This document shows, in pieces, positions 9,201-17,998 of a stretch of 64,000 nt of DNA (position 1 is the first letter of the stretch; each line of letters starts with the position of its first letter). The notes beneath the pieces are model-generated. The model had not been told where the DNA came from and ran no database searches. It worked only from the letters and a program-made list of their open reading frames with translations. The position numbers and the translations under genes are program-made. Location of the stretch: contig PLYH01000001.1 in NCBI GenBank assembly GCA_003153355.1, forward strand, positions 162,565 to 226,564, read 5' to 3'. The stretch comes from Candidatus Peregrinibacteria bacterium (lineage in GTDB: Bacteria > Patescibacteriota > Gracilibacteria > UBA1369).

Positions 9201-9238
9201 AAAAGATCCCGGTGTCCATTGAGATGCCGGGATCTTTT
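9201..9238. terminator. Bidirectional intrinsic terminator
   Basis: A perfect 12 bp stem (AAAAGATCCCGG at 9201-9212, CCGGGATCTTTT at 9227-9238) with a 14-base loop has A-run and T-run arms, so it can act on both strands. It lies between the convergent phosphoesterase gene and the S53 peptidase gene. Confidence 0.9.
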
Positions 9239-9259
9239 CAAATCTAATCTCATCCTCAC

Positions 9260-10369
9260 CTAAAACTTCATGGTTAAAGGACTGCCCAGGCCGGTCACAT
9301 AATCGTAACGCTTGCGCGCATCGCAGTAATAACCGCAACCGCCATTGGTCCCGCTTTTGATGTCACGGAAAAAAGCAGCCTGACCCGTCGAAGCTTTATC
9401 AGTATAAAATTTCTGATTATCTGCAGAATTGCCGAGTGCTTTAATGGCCGCCCATTGAGGAGCGCCGGCGCTGGTTCCGCCGACGGTATACCATCCTTTT
9501 TTTGATTTCCCGGTGGTTTTATAAATCGCAAAACCGGATGCCGGATCAGCATTATATGACACATCCGGAACAGCGCGTTTGCCGCCGGCTTTTGCAATGG
9601 TGTAATTTTTCTGGAAGTCAGGTTCGTTTTCGTAAGCGCTGACTCCGCCGCCGCTGCCGTTCCATGCCGACTCGGAATTCAGCGCACCACCTGAAGATAA
9701 ATTCAAAGTCGTTCCACCGACGCCCACGACATTCGGAGAAACCGCAGGCCAACTGACGCCCGCTCCGTTATCGCCGGAAGAAGCGAAGAAAGTAACTCCA
9801 TGATCGCTGACAAAATGCTGATCAAGTGTCGTCTCATCTGAAAATTCCGCACCGCCCCAGCTCATGGAAACAGAAACAACATCTGATCTGCCGCGCGCGT
9901 AATCAATGGCATTAAGAAGATTCGTACCGCTCGGAGTTGTTGCCGATACCAATAAAATCTTTGCTTGCGGCGCGATGGCATGAACCCATTCAACGTCCAA
10001 AGATGTTTCCATTGCCCAACCGCTGTCGCTTTTCACCGTTTTACTCATGAGATGTTTTTCGAAACAGCCGTTGGCTGTCGTACAATCCGGCAGACCAAAC
10101 TGTTTACTGAAGACACCCAAGTCCTGTTCGATCGTTTTGTCATCATACGCGCCGATGATCGCAACAGTGCCGGCGCCTCCGGTCTGCGGCAGATGATAAA
10201 CAGTTTTGATCTGGACAGGCGTAAGACCTACGGGTGAAGCGCCTGCTTGTCCGTGAATATGCACGGGCGGATGCGCCTTAAAATTCGCGAAACGGTAAGA
10301 AGCGTTGGCATTCACCAAAGGCACCAATGTGCCGACCGCCAGCAAAAGAGAAAAAAATCTTTTCCGCAT
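9260..10369 (-). CDS. S53 family serine-carboxyl peptidase (sedolisin / kumamolisin type)
   Basis: With the start at MRKRFF (10369) the protein has 369 residues and a clear signal peptide (RKRFFSLLLAVGTLVPLVNANA). The S53 catalytic residues are visible: Glu121 and Asp125 in METSLDVEW, Asp200 (oxyanion) in SSGDNG, and Ser300 in GGTSAGAPQW. The C-terminal FRDIKSGTNGG with YDYVTGLGSP matches the calcium site. The family works at acid pH outside the cell. Unusually, only about 70 residues separate the signal peptide from the catalytic core, so the usual large pro-domain is missing. A longer in-frame start at 10432 is rejected because that stretch is the terminator of the upstream gene. Confidence 0.9.
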   Translation of the reverse strand: MRKRFFSLLLAVGTLVPLVNANASYRFANFKAHPPVHIHGQAGASPVGLTPVQIKTVYHLPQTGGAGTVAIIGAYDDKTIEQDLGVFSKQFGLPDCTTANGCFEKHLMSKTVKSDSGWAMETSLDVEWVHAIAPQAKILLVSATTPSGTNLLNAIDYARGRSDVVSVSMSWGGAEFSDETTLDQHFVSDHGVTFFASSGDNGAGVSWPAVSPNVVGVGGTTLNLSSGGALNSESAWNGSGGGVSAYENEPDFQKNYTIAKAGGKRAVPDVSYNADPASGFAIYKTTGKSKKGWYTVGGTSAGAPQWAAIKALGNSADNQKFYTDKASTGQAAFFRDIKSGTNGGCGYYCDARKRYDYVTGLGSPLTMKF

Positions 10370-10396
10370 GAACATAAAATTTTTGTTTAAAAAAAT

Positions 10397-10427
10397 AAAA
10401 GTGCTTTCCGGCCGGAGAAGCACTTTT
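10397..10427 (-). terminator. Intrinsic terminator of the SPFH gene
   Basis: On the minus strand AAAAGTGCTT (10427-10418) and AAGCACTTTT (10406-10397) form a 10 bp stem, and the middle TCCGG/CCGGA bases extend it. A run of T with one A follows. It lies 61 bases after the SPFH stop and just before the S53 gene. Confidence 0.85.
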
Positions 10428-10487
10428 ACCATATCAATCTGAAATGAACGCGGGCTAAATTTTTCTTAAACTGTTCCGCCCGGCAAA

Positions 10488-11390
10488 CTATTTTTGATCC
10501 TTAACTTCATACGTAGCTATGAGCTGTTTCATCAAATCGGAAGATTTGCCGATCTGCGTATCCATAAAAATAACTTTGCTGTTGTTGGTCATGCCGATAT
10601 TTTTGAGCGTGTCCAGATATTGCGTCAAAGTCAAAATCGCCATGATCTCTTTGGATTCCTGGTGTGTGGCGGACTTCATGATCTCGAAAGATTCTTTCAA
10701 GCCTCGTGCGATCGCCTCGCGTTCAAGAGCGATACCTTCACCCTCCAACTGCTTGCGGATTTTATCGGCCTCGGCTTCTTTGACCGCCTGAATCTTCACG
10801 GCTTCACCTTTATTTTCAGCGGCTTTACGAAGCTGTTCCGAAGCAACGACTTCAGACATGGCCTGAGTGATTGTCGGTGGAAAATTAACGTTCACGATCT
10901 GAAAACTCTTGATGATAATCCCCCACTCCTCAAGCTGTTTATCAAGATCGGTCTTGATGTGAAGAGCCAGTTCCTCTTTTTTCTCCAAAATACCTTCATG
11001 CGTTTCCTTGGCAATGTAAGTTCTGAGCGAATTTTCAATGATCGCGCCGATGGACTGCTCACGGTTCTGAAGAACGTAGGTAAACCGCTGAATACCTTCC
11101 AGGCTTGGATCTACGGCGTAAATCAGGTTCGTGGAAACATCAACGATGACTTTATCCTTGGAAGGATATTTCCCGTTGATGGAAAAATTCTGCTGGCGCA
11201 AAGAAATCTTTGCAGCGACTCTTTCTACCAACGGAAGTTTAAAATTAATGCCCGCAGCCATGATTCTTTTGAACTTACCCAGATATTCAATCACAAAAAC
11301 CGTGTTCTGCTGGATGATGCGGACATTTTTAATGACAATAACCGCCACCACGAACAGCAAGACGACAACCCAGAAAGAAGTATAGTCCAT
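10488..11390 (-). CDS. SPFH / Band 7 (stomatin-prohibitin-HflK/C) membrane protein
   Basis: The 300-residue protein has one N-terminal membrane helix (about 5-22) followed by the SPFH domain, recognised by VRIIQQNTVFVIEYLGKFKRIMAAGINFKLPLVERV. A charged helical part follows (EQLRKAAENKGEAVKIQAVKEAEADKIRKQLEGEGIALEREAIARG), which forms coiled coils in this family. These proteins make large ring-like membrane scaffolds and often modulate FtsH-type proteases; the ftsH gene lies elsewhere in this window. No NfeD partner gene is adjacent. The next gene upstream on the strand is ApbE, separated by 62 bases. Function in this cell is inferred only from the family. Confidence 0.88.
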   Translation of the reverse strand: MDYTSFWVVVLLFVVAVIVIKNVRIIQQNTVFVIEYLGKFKRIMAAGINFKLPLVERVAAKISLRQQNFSINGKYPSKDKVIVDVSTNLIYAVDPSLEGIQRFTYVLQNREQSIGAIIENSLRTYIAKETHEGILEKKEELALHIKTDLDKQLEEWGIIIKSFQIVNVNFPPTITQAMSEVVASEQLRKAAENKGEAVKIQAVKEAEADKIRKQLEGEGIALEREAIARGLKESFEIMKSATHQESKEIMAILTLTQYLDTLKNIGMTNNSKVIFMDTQIGKSSDLMKQLIATYEVKDQK

Positions 11391-11452
11391 AAAAAAACAT
11401 TAAAAAATATTATCCGGGCGGATAATAGCATACAGACTGCGATTTCCAAACT

Positions 11453-12385
11453 TTAATGCGTAAAAAGCTCACCCTGGAATTTTGACGTCCGGTAAATTTC
11501 ACCCGAAGGCGAAACGAGCATAGCTTGAACCGGAAAAAAGGGCAGATTTTTTTTCGCATCGTCATAGCCCAAAACAAAAAGCGCGGTCGAATAAGCGTCA
11601 GCCAGAAGGCCGCTGTCTGCCTGGGTATAAACCGCCAGCATCTGATCCGCGGGCTTCTGTGACTTTGGATCAACAAGGTGATGGTATTTTTCGGCCCATT
11701 TGCGCTTGAGCGGATTGGAAGCCGCCAGAAAAAACCCGCTGACATCAACTTTGCCGATCGCCTGCTGAAGATCCAAAGGATGTTCAAAAAAAATCTCCCA
11801 GGGTTTATTTTTCTGCGGAGTTCCGCGGGCATACAAATCACCGCCGGCATCAATGCAAAACACGTCAAAATCCTCAAGGACCTTTTTCATCAGATCAAGC
11901 GCATAACCTTTCCCCAAACCGCCGAGTTCGACCGGATAAAAAAGCTTCACCTTCCTGGAAGCGGAAAGTTCGTACGGAGGATTTTTAAAAAAATCCGCAG
12001 CTTCCTGCTGACCGGAATGATGCTCCGGAGAAGGCTGAAAACTGTATTTCGAATCATAACCCCACTGCTCAAGCAGAGACTTCACGCCAAGATTAAAAGC
12101 TCCACCGGTTTTTTGAAAAATATGCTGGCCTTGTTCAAGCAGAAAAAAAAGTTCATCAGTCACTTCCTGCCAATCATCAAGCTGAGCATTGAGTTTTGAA
12201 AGCTGGTTATCAATCTTAAAACGGGAATACTCCCGGTCCAGACGGCGGCACTCTTCAAAAGCGGCTTCCATTGCTTTTTGAGCCTTCTGACGCAAAGTAA
12301 AAGGAACCACAACAGTAATGCGGATCACCGAACCAAGAATCTCTTCCTTTTCATCAAGAACAATGCGCGATCGCACAGCACCCAT
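11453..12385 (-). CDS. apbE: FAD:protein FMN transferase
   Basis: The 310-residue protein shows the ApbE motifs in order: ELGGLGKGYALD (153-164), the FAD/Mg-binding IDAGGDLYARG (178-188), HHLVDPKSQKP (235-245) and LLADAYSTALFVLG (260-273). ApbE moves FMN from FAD to a Thr or Ser of an FMN-binding domain protein outside the membrane. No signal peptide or lipobox is visible at this start, so export would need another route or a different start; this is an open question. It lies 17 bases after a small lipoprotein gene with an FMN-binding-like domain, its probable substrate. The pair is probably one transcript. Confidence 0.9.
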   Translation of the reverse strand: MGAVRSRIVLDEKEEILGSVIRITVVVPFTLRQKAQKAMEAAFEECRRLDREYSRFKIDNQLSKLNAQLDDWQEVTDELFFLLEQGQHIFQKTGGAFNLGVKSLLEQWGYDSKYSFQPSPEHHSGQQEAADFFKNPPYELSASRKVKLFYPVELGGLGKGYALDLMKKVLEDFDVFCIDAGGDLYARGTPQKNKPWEIFFEHPLDLQQAIGKVDVSGFFLAASNPLKRKWAEKYHHLVDPKSQKPADQMLAVYTQADSGLLADAYSTALFVLGYDDAKKNLPFFPVQAMLVSPSGEIYRTSKFQGELFTH

Positions 12386-12402
12386 AAAATTGCTAAAGAT
12401 GT

Positions 12403-12855
12403 TTAAGCCTTGGCGTCAGTTCTCAACTGGATGACCGCATTGTTAAATGCCCCGGAGGTCAAAGAGGAACCGTTGACGCGGCTGAATGCACTGAGGTCGT
12501 TCAAATTTTTGCCCACGACTTCCTGTTGGATGCCGGTATTGAACAAACCCTGAAAATGATTGCTCATCCCAGTAAGCGGATGATCTGAAGAAACATTCAC
12601 ATCGGTAACAATATTACTCGCAAGGACAAATTTCACGGTCACGCTTTCAGTGCCGGCCGGTGAGCGGTAAGAAGCATTTTCAGTATAAGATCCGTCCTTA
12701 TAATTCTGAGAAACGGCGTTTGCCGTCAGCACGCTGGCGGAACCGCCTGAAGTATTGGTACTTGTCGTATTTGTGCTTGGCCCGCAGCCCTCAAAAAGTA
12801 CTCCGCTAATAACAAAAAGTGCAGCAAAGGTGGAAAAATATTTCGGTGATTTCAT
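12403..12855 (-). CDS. Small lipoprotein with FMN-binding-like domain, probable ApbE substrate
   Basis: From the ATG at 12853-12855 the product has 150 residues. A signal peptide ends in LFEGC with Cys24 as likely lipid anchor, then a Thr/Ser/Asn linker. The domain begins NYKDGSYTENASYRSPAGTESVTVKFVL, close to the start of FMN_bind domains (YKDGTY...V.VTI..GKI.DV.V). The end, RVNGSSLTSGAFNNAVIQL, matches the flavinylation motif S-G-A-T-x-T, with Thr133 as predicted FMN site. The usual Asp before the motif is replaced. It sits directly upstream of apbE on the same strand. It probably carries covalent FMN at the outer face of the membrane for electron transfer. The family match is by eye. Confidence 0.72.
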   Translation of the reverse strand: MKSPKYFSTFAALFVISGVLFEGCGPSTNTTSTNTSGGSASVLTANAVSQNYKDGSYTENASYRSPAGTESVTVKFVLASNIVTDVNVSSDHPLTGMSNHFQGLFNTGIQQEVVGKNLNDLSAFSRVNGSSLTSGAFNNAVIQLRTDAKA

Positions 12856-12967
12856 AAAAAATAAAAACAAAAATTGTATTGAATACTATCGCATATCAAA
12901 TCTTAAATTTCAAGGGTTTTTACTATAGAAACTGTAGCACTCAAAAAAGTGTAACCTTGCACTCACG

Positions 12968-12997
12968 TTGAGAAAGAGGGCTTAAAAATGCTAGTAT
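12968..12997 (+). promoter_or_regulatory. Possible promoter of yibE/F
   Basis: TTGAGA (12968-12973), an 18-base spacer and TAGTAT (12992-12997) lie 57 bases before the ATG at 13055. Both boxes deviate from consensus. Confidence 0.3.
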
Positions 12998-13054
12998 GAC
13001 GTTTGCAGGTTAATCTGTGACGAAATTTCCGTAAAATATCTTTGCCTAACATTT

Positions 13055-14293
13055 ATGAAAAAAACTTTTTCAGTTTTGATGATCACCGTGGCATTACTCG
13101 GAATGCTGGGCGCCACCGGCTTAGGTTTTTCCGCCCGCGCGCAAACTCAAACGGACCAGAACGCTACCCAGCAAACATCAACGAATCAAGCAGCGGCCCC
13201 GGCTCCGCAGGAAGATTTTTTCAAAGCCAGGATCGTTCACATTACCAATCAGAGCAAACAGGTCGGCGATGACGGCATCACGACTTATATCCAGTCTTAC
13301 CAACTCCTGGGTCTGGACAAGAACTGGCAAAATAAAGAGATCACTATCAGTAACAGCGAATTCAACACCATCGGTCTGGATGCGTTCAAAGTCGGAGATG
13401 TTTTGCTGGTCGCACACACGCTTGATGACCAGGGGCAAGATCAGTTTTACGTCGTTGATTACGTCCGCGAATCGGCCCTCTATATTCTGGGATTTCTTTT
13501 CATCGGCTTGGTGATCCTTATCGGCAGAATCAAAGGCGTCAAAGCATTGATTTCTTTGGGAGTGAGTTTCCTGGTGATCCTCTGGTTCATTTTGCCACAG
13601 ATCGTTCACGGCGCGGATCCGGTCCTTATCAGCGTTATTGGAGCCATTATCATAACGGTGCTCTCGCTTTATATTACGTACGGATTCAAATATTTTACGC
13701 ACGTCGGGGCCATCAGCATCGGCATCAGTCTTGTCTTCACGCTGGTGATCACGGAAATTTTTACGGTTTGGACCAAACTCACCGGAAACGTTGATGAACA
13801 GGCTACCAATCTGCTGCAGCTGCTGGGAACGAATTTCAATCTGAAAGGAGTTTTGCTGGCATCATTTATCATAGGCGCCATAGGTGTATTGAATGACGTG
13901 GTCATCAATCAGATTTCCCTGATCGAAGAACTCCACCGCGCGGATCAGACCATGTCCTGGCGCAAACTTTTCCAGCGCGGATTAAAGGTTGGCGTGGACC
14001 ACATTTCCGCAATCGTAAACACTTTGTTTTTGGCATACGTAGGTGCTTCCCTGCCCCTGCTGCTGCTTTTTTCCGCGGACCAGTTCAGTAAATACGATCC
14101 TTCTACGATCATGAATCTGGAAATTATCACCACGGAAATCGTACGCACGCTCACGGGTTCGCTGGGATTGATTGTAGCTGTTCCCATCTCCACCTTTATT
14201 GCGGCGGTCTTCATTCCAAAATATTTTCAAAAACATCAAGAAATGTTAAAGCAAAAATCTTCATCCCATTCCCACGCGCACCATGCGAATTAA
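13055..14293 (+). CDS. YibE/F family membrane protein
   Basis: The 412-residue protein has a signal peptide ending near GFSARAQ, then a Gln/Thr/Ala linker and a soluble domain (about 50-140). Seven or eight membrane helices follow, starting at ALYILGFLFIGLVILIG. The phrases KGVKALISLGVSFLVI, VHGADPVLISVIGAIIIT, HVGAISIGISLVFT and LLASFIIGAIGVLNDVVINQISLIEEL are the conserved YibE/F (PF07907) core. The C-terminus is His-rich (SHSHAHHAN). The family is widespread in bacteria and its function is not established. It overlaps the next gene by 11 bases, so the two are translated from one message. Confidence 0.85.
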   Translation: MKKTFSVLMITVALLGMLGATGLGFSARAQTQTDQNATQQTSTNQAAAPAPQEDFFKARIVHITNQSKQVGDDGITTYIQSYQLLGLDKNWQNKEITISNSEFNTIGLDAFKVGDVLLVAHTLDDQGQDQFYVVDYVRESALYILGFLFIGLVILIGRIKGVKALISLGVSFLVILWFILPQIVHGADPVLISVIGAIIITVLSLYITYGFKYFTHVGAISIGISLVFTLVITEIFTVWTKLTGNVDEQATNLLQLLGTNFNLKGVLLASFIIGAIGVLNDVVINQISLIEELHRADQTMSWRKLFQRGLKVGVDHISAIVNTLFLAYVGASLPLLLLFSADQFSKYDPSTIMNLEIITTEIVRTLTGSLGLIVAVPISTFIAAVFIPKYFQKHQEMLKQKSSSHSHAHHAN

Positions 14294-14984
14294 CAAATTT
14301 TTAGCTTCGAGCGGGCTTTGCTCCAGACGTCAGGCCGATGAACTGATCAAAAACGGCAGAGTGACCATCAACGGAAAAACCGCTGTGCTTGGCGATAAAG
14401 TAGAGGGCACAGAAAACGTCGAGGTCAACGGACTCACCGTGACCGCCAATGAAGAAAAAATCTACATCGCTTTCCATAAACCCTACGGCGTCATTTGCAC
14501 GACGGACCCGAACGCCACCAACAACATTATCGATTACATCAAATTTCCCACGCGGATTTTCCCGATCGGAAGACTGGATGTTGAATCTTCCGGACTTATT
14601 TTACTGACCAACGACGGTGAAATCGTTAATCAAATTTCCAAAGCCCAGAACGGTTTTGAAAAAGAGTACATGGTAACGGTCGACAAAGAAGTCACTCCGC
14701 AGGTTCTTCAAAAACTCAACGAAGGAGTGGTCATCCCTCTAGACAGAGGCATGAGCAGAAAAACCCTGCCCGCAAAAACTGAAAAAATCAGCCCGAACCA
14801 GTTTTCCATAACCATTATTCAGGGCATGAACCGCCAGATCCGCAGAATGTGCGAAGCCGTGGGATTCACCGTAAAAATTCTGAAAAGAGTCCGCATTAAA
14901 AATATTAACCTGGAAGGACTGAATCGCGGCAAATGGCGTCATCTTACTGACGAAGAGGTCAAAGAACTGCTCAAATCGTCTTAA
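14283..14984 (+). CDS. RsuA/RluB-family rRNA pseudouridine synthase
   Basis: The 233-residue protein starts with an S4 RNA-binding domain (MRINKFLASSGLCSRRQADELI, about 1-60) and continues with the catalytic domain. Motif II, GRLDVESSGLILLTNDGE, holds the catalytic Asp99. The end, IIQGMNRQIRRMCEAVGF..LKRVRIKNINLEGL, is the usual C-terminal signature of the RluB/RluE/RluF/RsuA group. It converts a specific uridine of rRNA to pseudouridine; which position cannot be fixed by eye, though RluB or RluF are the closest in wording. The ATG lies inside the end of the yibE/F gene, suggesting translational coupling. Confidence 0.9.
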   Translation: MRINKFLASSGLCSRRQADELIKNGRVTINGKTAVLGDKVEGTENVEVNGLTVTANEEKIYIAFHKPYGVICTTDPNATNNIIDYIKFPTRIFPIGRLDVESSGLILLTNDGEIVNQISKAQNGFEKEYMVTVDKEVTPQVLQKLNEGVVIPLDRGMSRKTLPAKTEKISPNQFSITIIQGMNRQIRRMCEAVGFTVKILKRVRIKNINLEGLNRGKWRHLTDEEVKELLKSS

Positions 14985-15016
14985 AATTCAAATTACAAGA
15001 ACACAATAAAAGTGAC

Positions 15017-15045
15017 TTGTCATTACGACCAGTCTCTTCTATTAT
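15017..15045 (+). promoter_or_regulatory. Promoter of dus
   Basis: TTGTCA (15017-15022), a 17-base spacer and TATTAT (15040-15045) form a good sigma-70 type promoter 40 bases before the ATG at 15086. Confidence 0.6.
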
Positions 15046-15085
15046 ATGCGCACTCGAAAGCTAAAAACGGCAATGCCGCAATGTT

Positions 15086-16174
15086 ATGGAAAAAGGGTTC
15101 TGGAAAAATTTAGAGAAGCCGATCATCGCGCTTTCGCCGATGGACGGTGTGACCGACGCGCCATTCCGTTCCATCACGGCCAAATACGGAAAGCCGACGG
15201 TGATGATTACGGAATTTACTTCAGTAGAAGGAATCTGCGCCGGAGCGACAAAAACATTGAACGCTTTTTTATATGAGGAAGCGGAGCGGCCGGTTGTTGC
15301 ACAGCTGTTCGGTTCAACTCCTGAAGCTTTTTACAAAGCGACGTTCGCAGTCTGCGAACTGGGATTTGACGGTGTCGACATCAATATGGGCTGTCCGGCA
15401 CACAACATCGCCTCCAAAGGCGCAGGTGCCGCATTAATCCTGACTCCCGAGGTTGCCAAAGAAATTGTCCGTCAAACCCGCCGGGCCTGTGAAGACTGGG
15501 GCGCCGGCAAGACGATGGAACAGGCCGGGCTGCATCAAAACATTATTGATTGGGTGAACAAAAATCGTCCAAAAAATCTCTCAGCAAAAAAAGTTCTCCC
15601 GGTCTCACTAAAAACCCGCATCGGGTACGACCAGATCACGATTGAAGAGTGGATGAAACATCTTCTGGAGGTTGAACCCGTAAATATTTCCATTCACGGA
15701 CGGACCTTAAAACAAGGCTATAGCGGAGCAGCTGACTGGGAAGCTATCGGCCGCGCGGCAACAATCATTCATCAGACGGAAACCACCGTGCTCGGCAACG
15801 GTGACATTCAAAACATGGCCCAGGCTTATGAACGCATCCAGCAGTACGGCGTAGACGGCGCACTCATCGGCCGCGCGGCTTTCGGCAATCCCTGGATCTT
15901 TAAAAACAAGGAAGGCACTGTGCCGGAACGCCTCGAAATCGCCAAAGAACACACGCTCATCCATCAAAGAATTTTCGGAGCGAGTTATTTCATGCCCATG
16001 CGCAAACATTTAGGCTGGTATTGCAAAGGTTTTAACGGCGCAAGCGAGATCCGCCAAAAACTCATGCATGCCACAAGCGCAATAGATGTTGAAAACATTC
16101 TAAATTCTGTTATACTCCGCGAGCCTGTAGCCCAATCAACCGGGCAAACAGAGTCAACCCCTCAAACCCTTTAG
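15086..16174 (+). CDS. dus: tRNA-dihydrouridine synthase
   Basis: This FMN-dependent TIM-barrel enzyme reduces uridines in the tRNA D-loop. It has the start ALSPMDGVTDAPFRSI (15-30), the active-site DINMGCPAHNIASKGAGAAL with catalytic Cys103, SLKTRIGYD, and ISIHGRTLKQGYSGAADW. The end of the barrel shows GNGDIQ and DGALIGRAAFGNPW, both phosphate/FMN contacts. Compared with standard Dus, about 35 extra residues lie between the Cys loop and SLKTR (about 132-168, containing GKTMEQAGLHQNIIDWVNKN). The C-terminal tail is rich in Gln, Ser and Thr. The 3' end of the gene carries a promoter for typA. Confidence 0.92.
   Translation: MEKGFWKNLEKPIIALSPMDGVTDAPFRSITAKYGKPTVMITEFTSVEGICAGATKTLNAFLYEEAERPVVAQLFGSTPEAFYKATFAVCELGFDGVDINMGCPAHNIASKGAGAALILTPEVAKEIVRQTRRACEDWGAGKTMEQAGLHQNIIDWVNKNRPKNLSAKKVLPVSLKTRIGYDQITIEEWMKHLLEVEPVNISIHGRTLKQGYSGAADWEAIGRAATIIHQTETTVLGNGDIQNMAQAYERIQQYGVDGALIGRAAFGNPWIFKNKEGTVPERLEIAKEHTLIHQRIFGASYFMPMRKHLGWYCKGFNGASEIRQKLMHATSAIDVENILNSVILREPVAQSTGQTESTPQTL
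16089..16116 (+). promoter_or_regulatory. Promoter of typA inside the 3' end of dus
   Basis: TTGAAA (16089-16094), a 16-base spacer and TATACT (16111-16116) with an extended TG at 16108-16109. It lies within the last codons of dus and 73 bases before the typA ATG. Confidence 0.6.
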
Positions 16175-16189
16175 CTCAAATTTCACGTT

Positions 16190-17998
16190 ATGTCGAAGAT
16201 TATCAATATCGCCATCATTGCGCACGTAGATCACGGAAAAACAACCTTAACGGACTTCCTGCTCCGCCAGGGAGGTGCATTTAATTCGCACGAAAAAGTC
16301 GCCGAACTGGTGATGGATTCCAACGATCTTGAAAAGGAACGCGGCATTACGATTCTGGCCAAAAACTCCTCGATTCATTATAAAGACATCAAAATCAATA
16401 TCGTGGATACTCCGGGGCATGCCGATTTCGGTTCTGAAGTTGAACGTGTCTTAAAAATGGTTGATACGGTATTACTTCTGGTTGATGCCAAAGAAGGTCC
16501 GATGCCTCAGACAAAATTCGTACTCTCAAAATCTTTAAAACTTGGAATCCGCCCGATCGTTTTGATCAACAAAATCGACCGTAAAGACCAGCGTGCTCAC
16601 ACTGTCGTCGACATGGTTTTTGATCTTTTCGTAAAGCTCGGAGCCAATGACGAACAGCTCGATTTTCCGATTATTTATACCATCGGACGTGAAGGTATTG
16701 CCAAAATGAACATGGAAGACGAAGGCAAAGATCTCACTCCTCTTTTTGAAATGATCATCAAGCATGTTCAGCCTTATCCCGATAAAAGCGCTGAATCACT
16801 CCAGCTTCAAATTACGAACCTTGCTTACGATGACTACATCGGCCGTATCGGTCTGGGCCGTGTGACCCGCGGAACGATCAAAAACGGTTCAACTGTTTCC
16901 GTTTGCAAACGCGACGGCAAAGTTATGAACGGAAGAATCACCAAACTCTTCAATTTTGAAGGTCTGAATAAAGTTGAAATTGCTGAATCACAATGCGGAG
17001 ACATCGTTTCGATTGCCGGTATTCCGGACATTTCCATCGGTGAAACCGTTTGTAACCCAGACAAACCGGATCCATTGCCTTTGCTTGAAATCGACGAACC
17101 GACGATGACCATGAACTTCCTGGTCAACAACTCCCCTTTTGCCGGTAAAGAAGGCAAATTCGTAACCACACGCCATATTAAAGATCGTTTGGAACGTGAA
17201 CTTCAGACCAACGTCGGTTTAAAAGTTGAACCAATGGAGGGAACTGACGGTTATAAAGTATCAGGTCGCGGTGAATTGCACCTTTCGATTTTGATTGAAA
17301 ATATGCGCCGTGAAGGTTTTGAACTTCAAATTTCACAGCCGCAGGTGATTATGAAAACCATCAACAATGAAAAAATGGAACCGATAGAACAACTCATCAT
17401 CAACGTTCCTGAAGGATACGCCGGAACAATTATTGAAAAGCTTGGAAAACGCAAGGGTGAAATGCAAAACATGAGCACCGAAAACGGCCAGACAACGTTG
17501 GAATATTTGGTTCCAACTCGCGGATTGCTCGGTCTTCGTTCCGAATTCATCATGGACACCCGTGGCGAAGGTTTGATGGACCACAGTTTCTATCAATATG
17601 AACGTCATAAAGGTGACCTCCAGGGCCGTATCAACGGAGTAATGATTTCCGCTGAACAAGGCGTGAGCGTAGGTTTTGCGCTCTGGAATTTACAGGAACG
17701 CGGCAAAATGTTTATCGGAGCCGGAGTCGCATTGTACGAAGGTATGATTATCGGTGAAAACTCCAAGAGCGATGATTTAGTGGTAAATCCATGTAAAGAA
17801 AAGAAACTTTCCAACATGCGTACAACGTCTTCCGATGAAGCAATCCGTTTGATTCCTCATCTTGATATGTCTCTTGAACAAGCGATGGAATACATTGCAG
17901 GTGATGAACTTGTTGAAATCACGCCGAAATCCATCCGCATTCGCAAAAAATACCTGATGGAAAACGAACGGAAACGCATGGGCAAAGCCAACGGTTAA
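16190..17998 (+). CDS. typA: Ribosome-associated GTPase TypA/BipA
   Basis: The 602-residue protein is a translational GTPase. The G1 motif [10 protein letters not shown], the switch II region [16 protein letters not shown] and the NKIDR motif are all present. An EF-Tu-like domain 2 follows, then EF-G-like domain III/V with [21 protein letters not shown]. The C-terminus carries the TypA-specific domain ([25 protein letters not shown] and [12 protein letters not shown]). TypA binds the 70S ribosome and is needed for ribosome assembly and growth at low temperature or stress. The length is standard. The TAA stop overlaps the stop of the convergent lipoprotein gene. Confidence 0.96.
   Translation: MSKIINIAIIAHVDHGKTTLTDFLLRQGGAFNSHEKVAELVMDSNDLEKERGITILAKNSSIHYKDIKINIVDTPGHADFGSEVERVLKMVDTVLLLVDAKEGPMPQTKFVLSKSLKLGIRPIVLINKIDRKDQRAHTVVDMVFDLFVKLGANDEQLDFPIIYTIGREGIAKMNMEDEGKDLTPLFEMIIKHVQPYPDKSAESLQLQITNLAYDDYIGRIGLGRVTRGTIKNGSTVSVCKRDGKVMNGRITKLFNFEGLNKVEIAESQCGDIVSIAGIPDISIGETVCNPDKPDPLPLLEIDEPTMTMNFLVNNSPFAGKEGKFVTTRHIKDRLERELQTNVGLKVEPMEGTDGYKVSGRGELHLSILIENMRREGFELQISQPQVIMKTINNEKMEPIEQLIINVPEGYAGTIIEKLGKRKGEMQNMSTENGQTTLEYLVPTRGLLGLRSEFIMDTRGEGLMDHSFYQYERHKGDLQGRINGVMISAEQGVSVGFALWNLQERGKMFIGAGVALYEGMIIGENSKSDDLVVNPCKEKKLSNMRTTSSDEAIRLIPHLDMSLEQAMEYIAGDELVEITPKSIRIRKKYLMENERKRMGKANG

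Noticed and set aside
10370-10432. Longer N-terminus for the S53 peptidase
   Set aside because: The 21 extra codons are the terminator hairpin of the upstream gene; the signal peptide starts at 10369.
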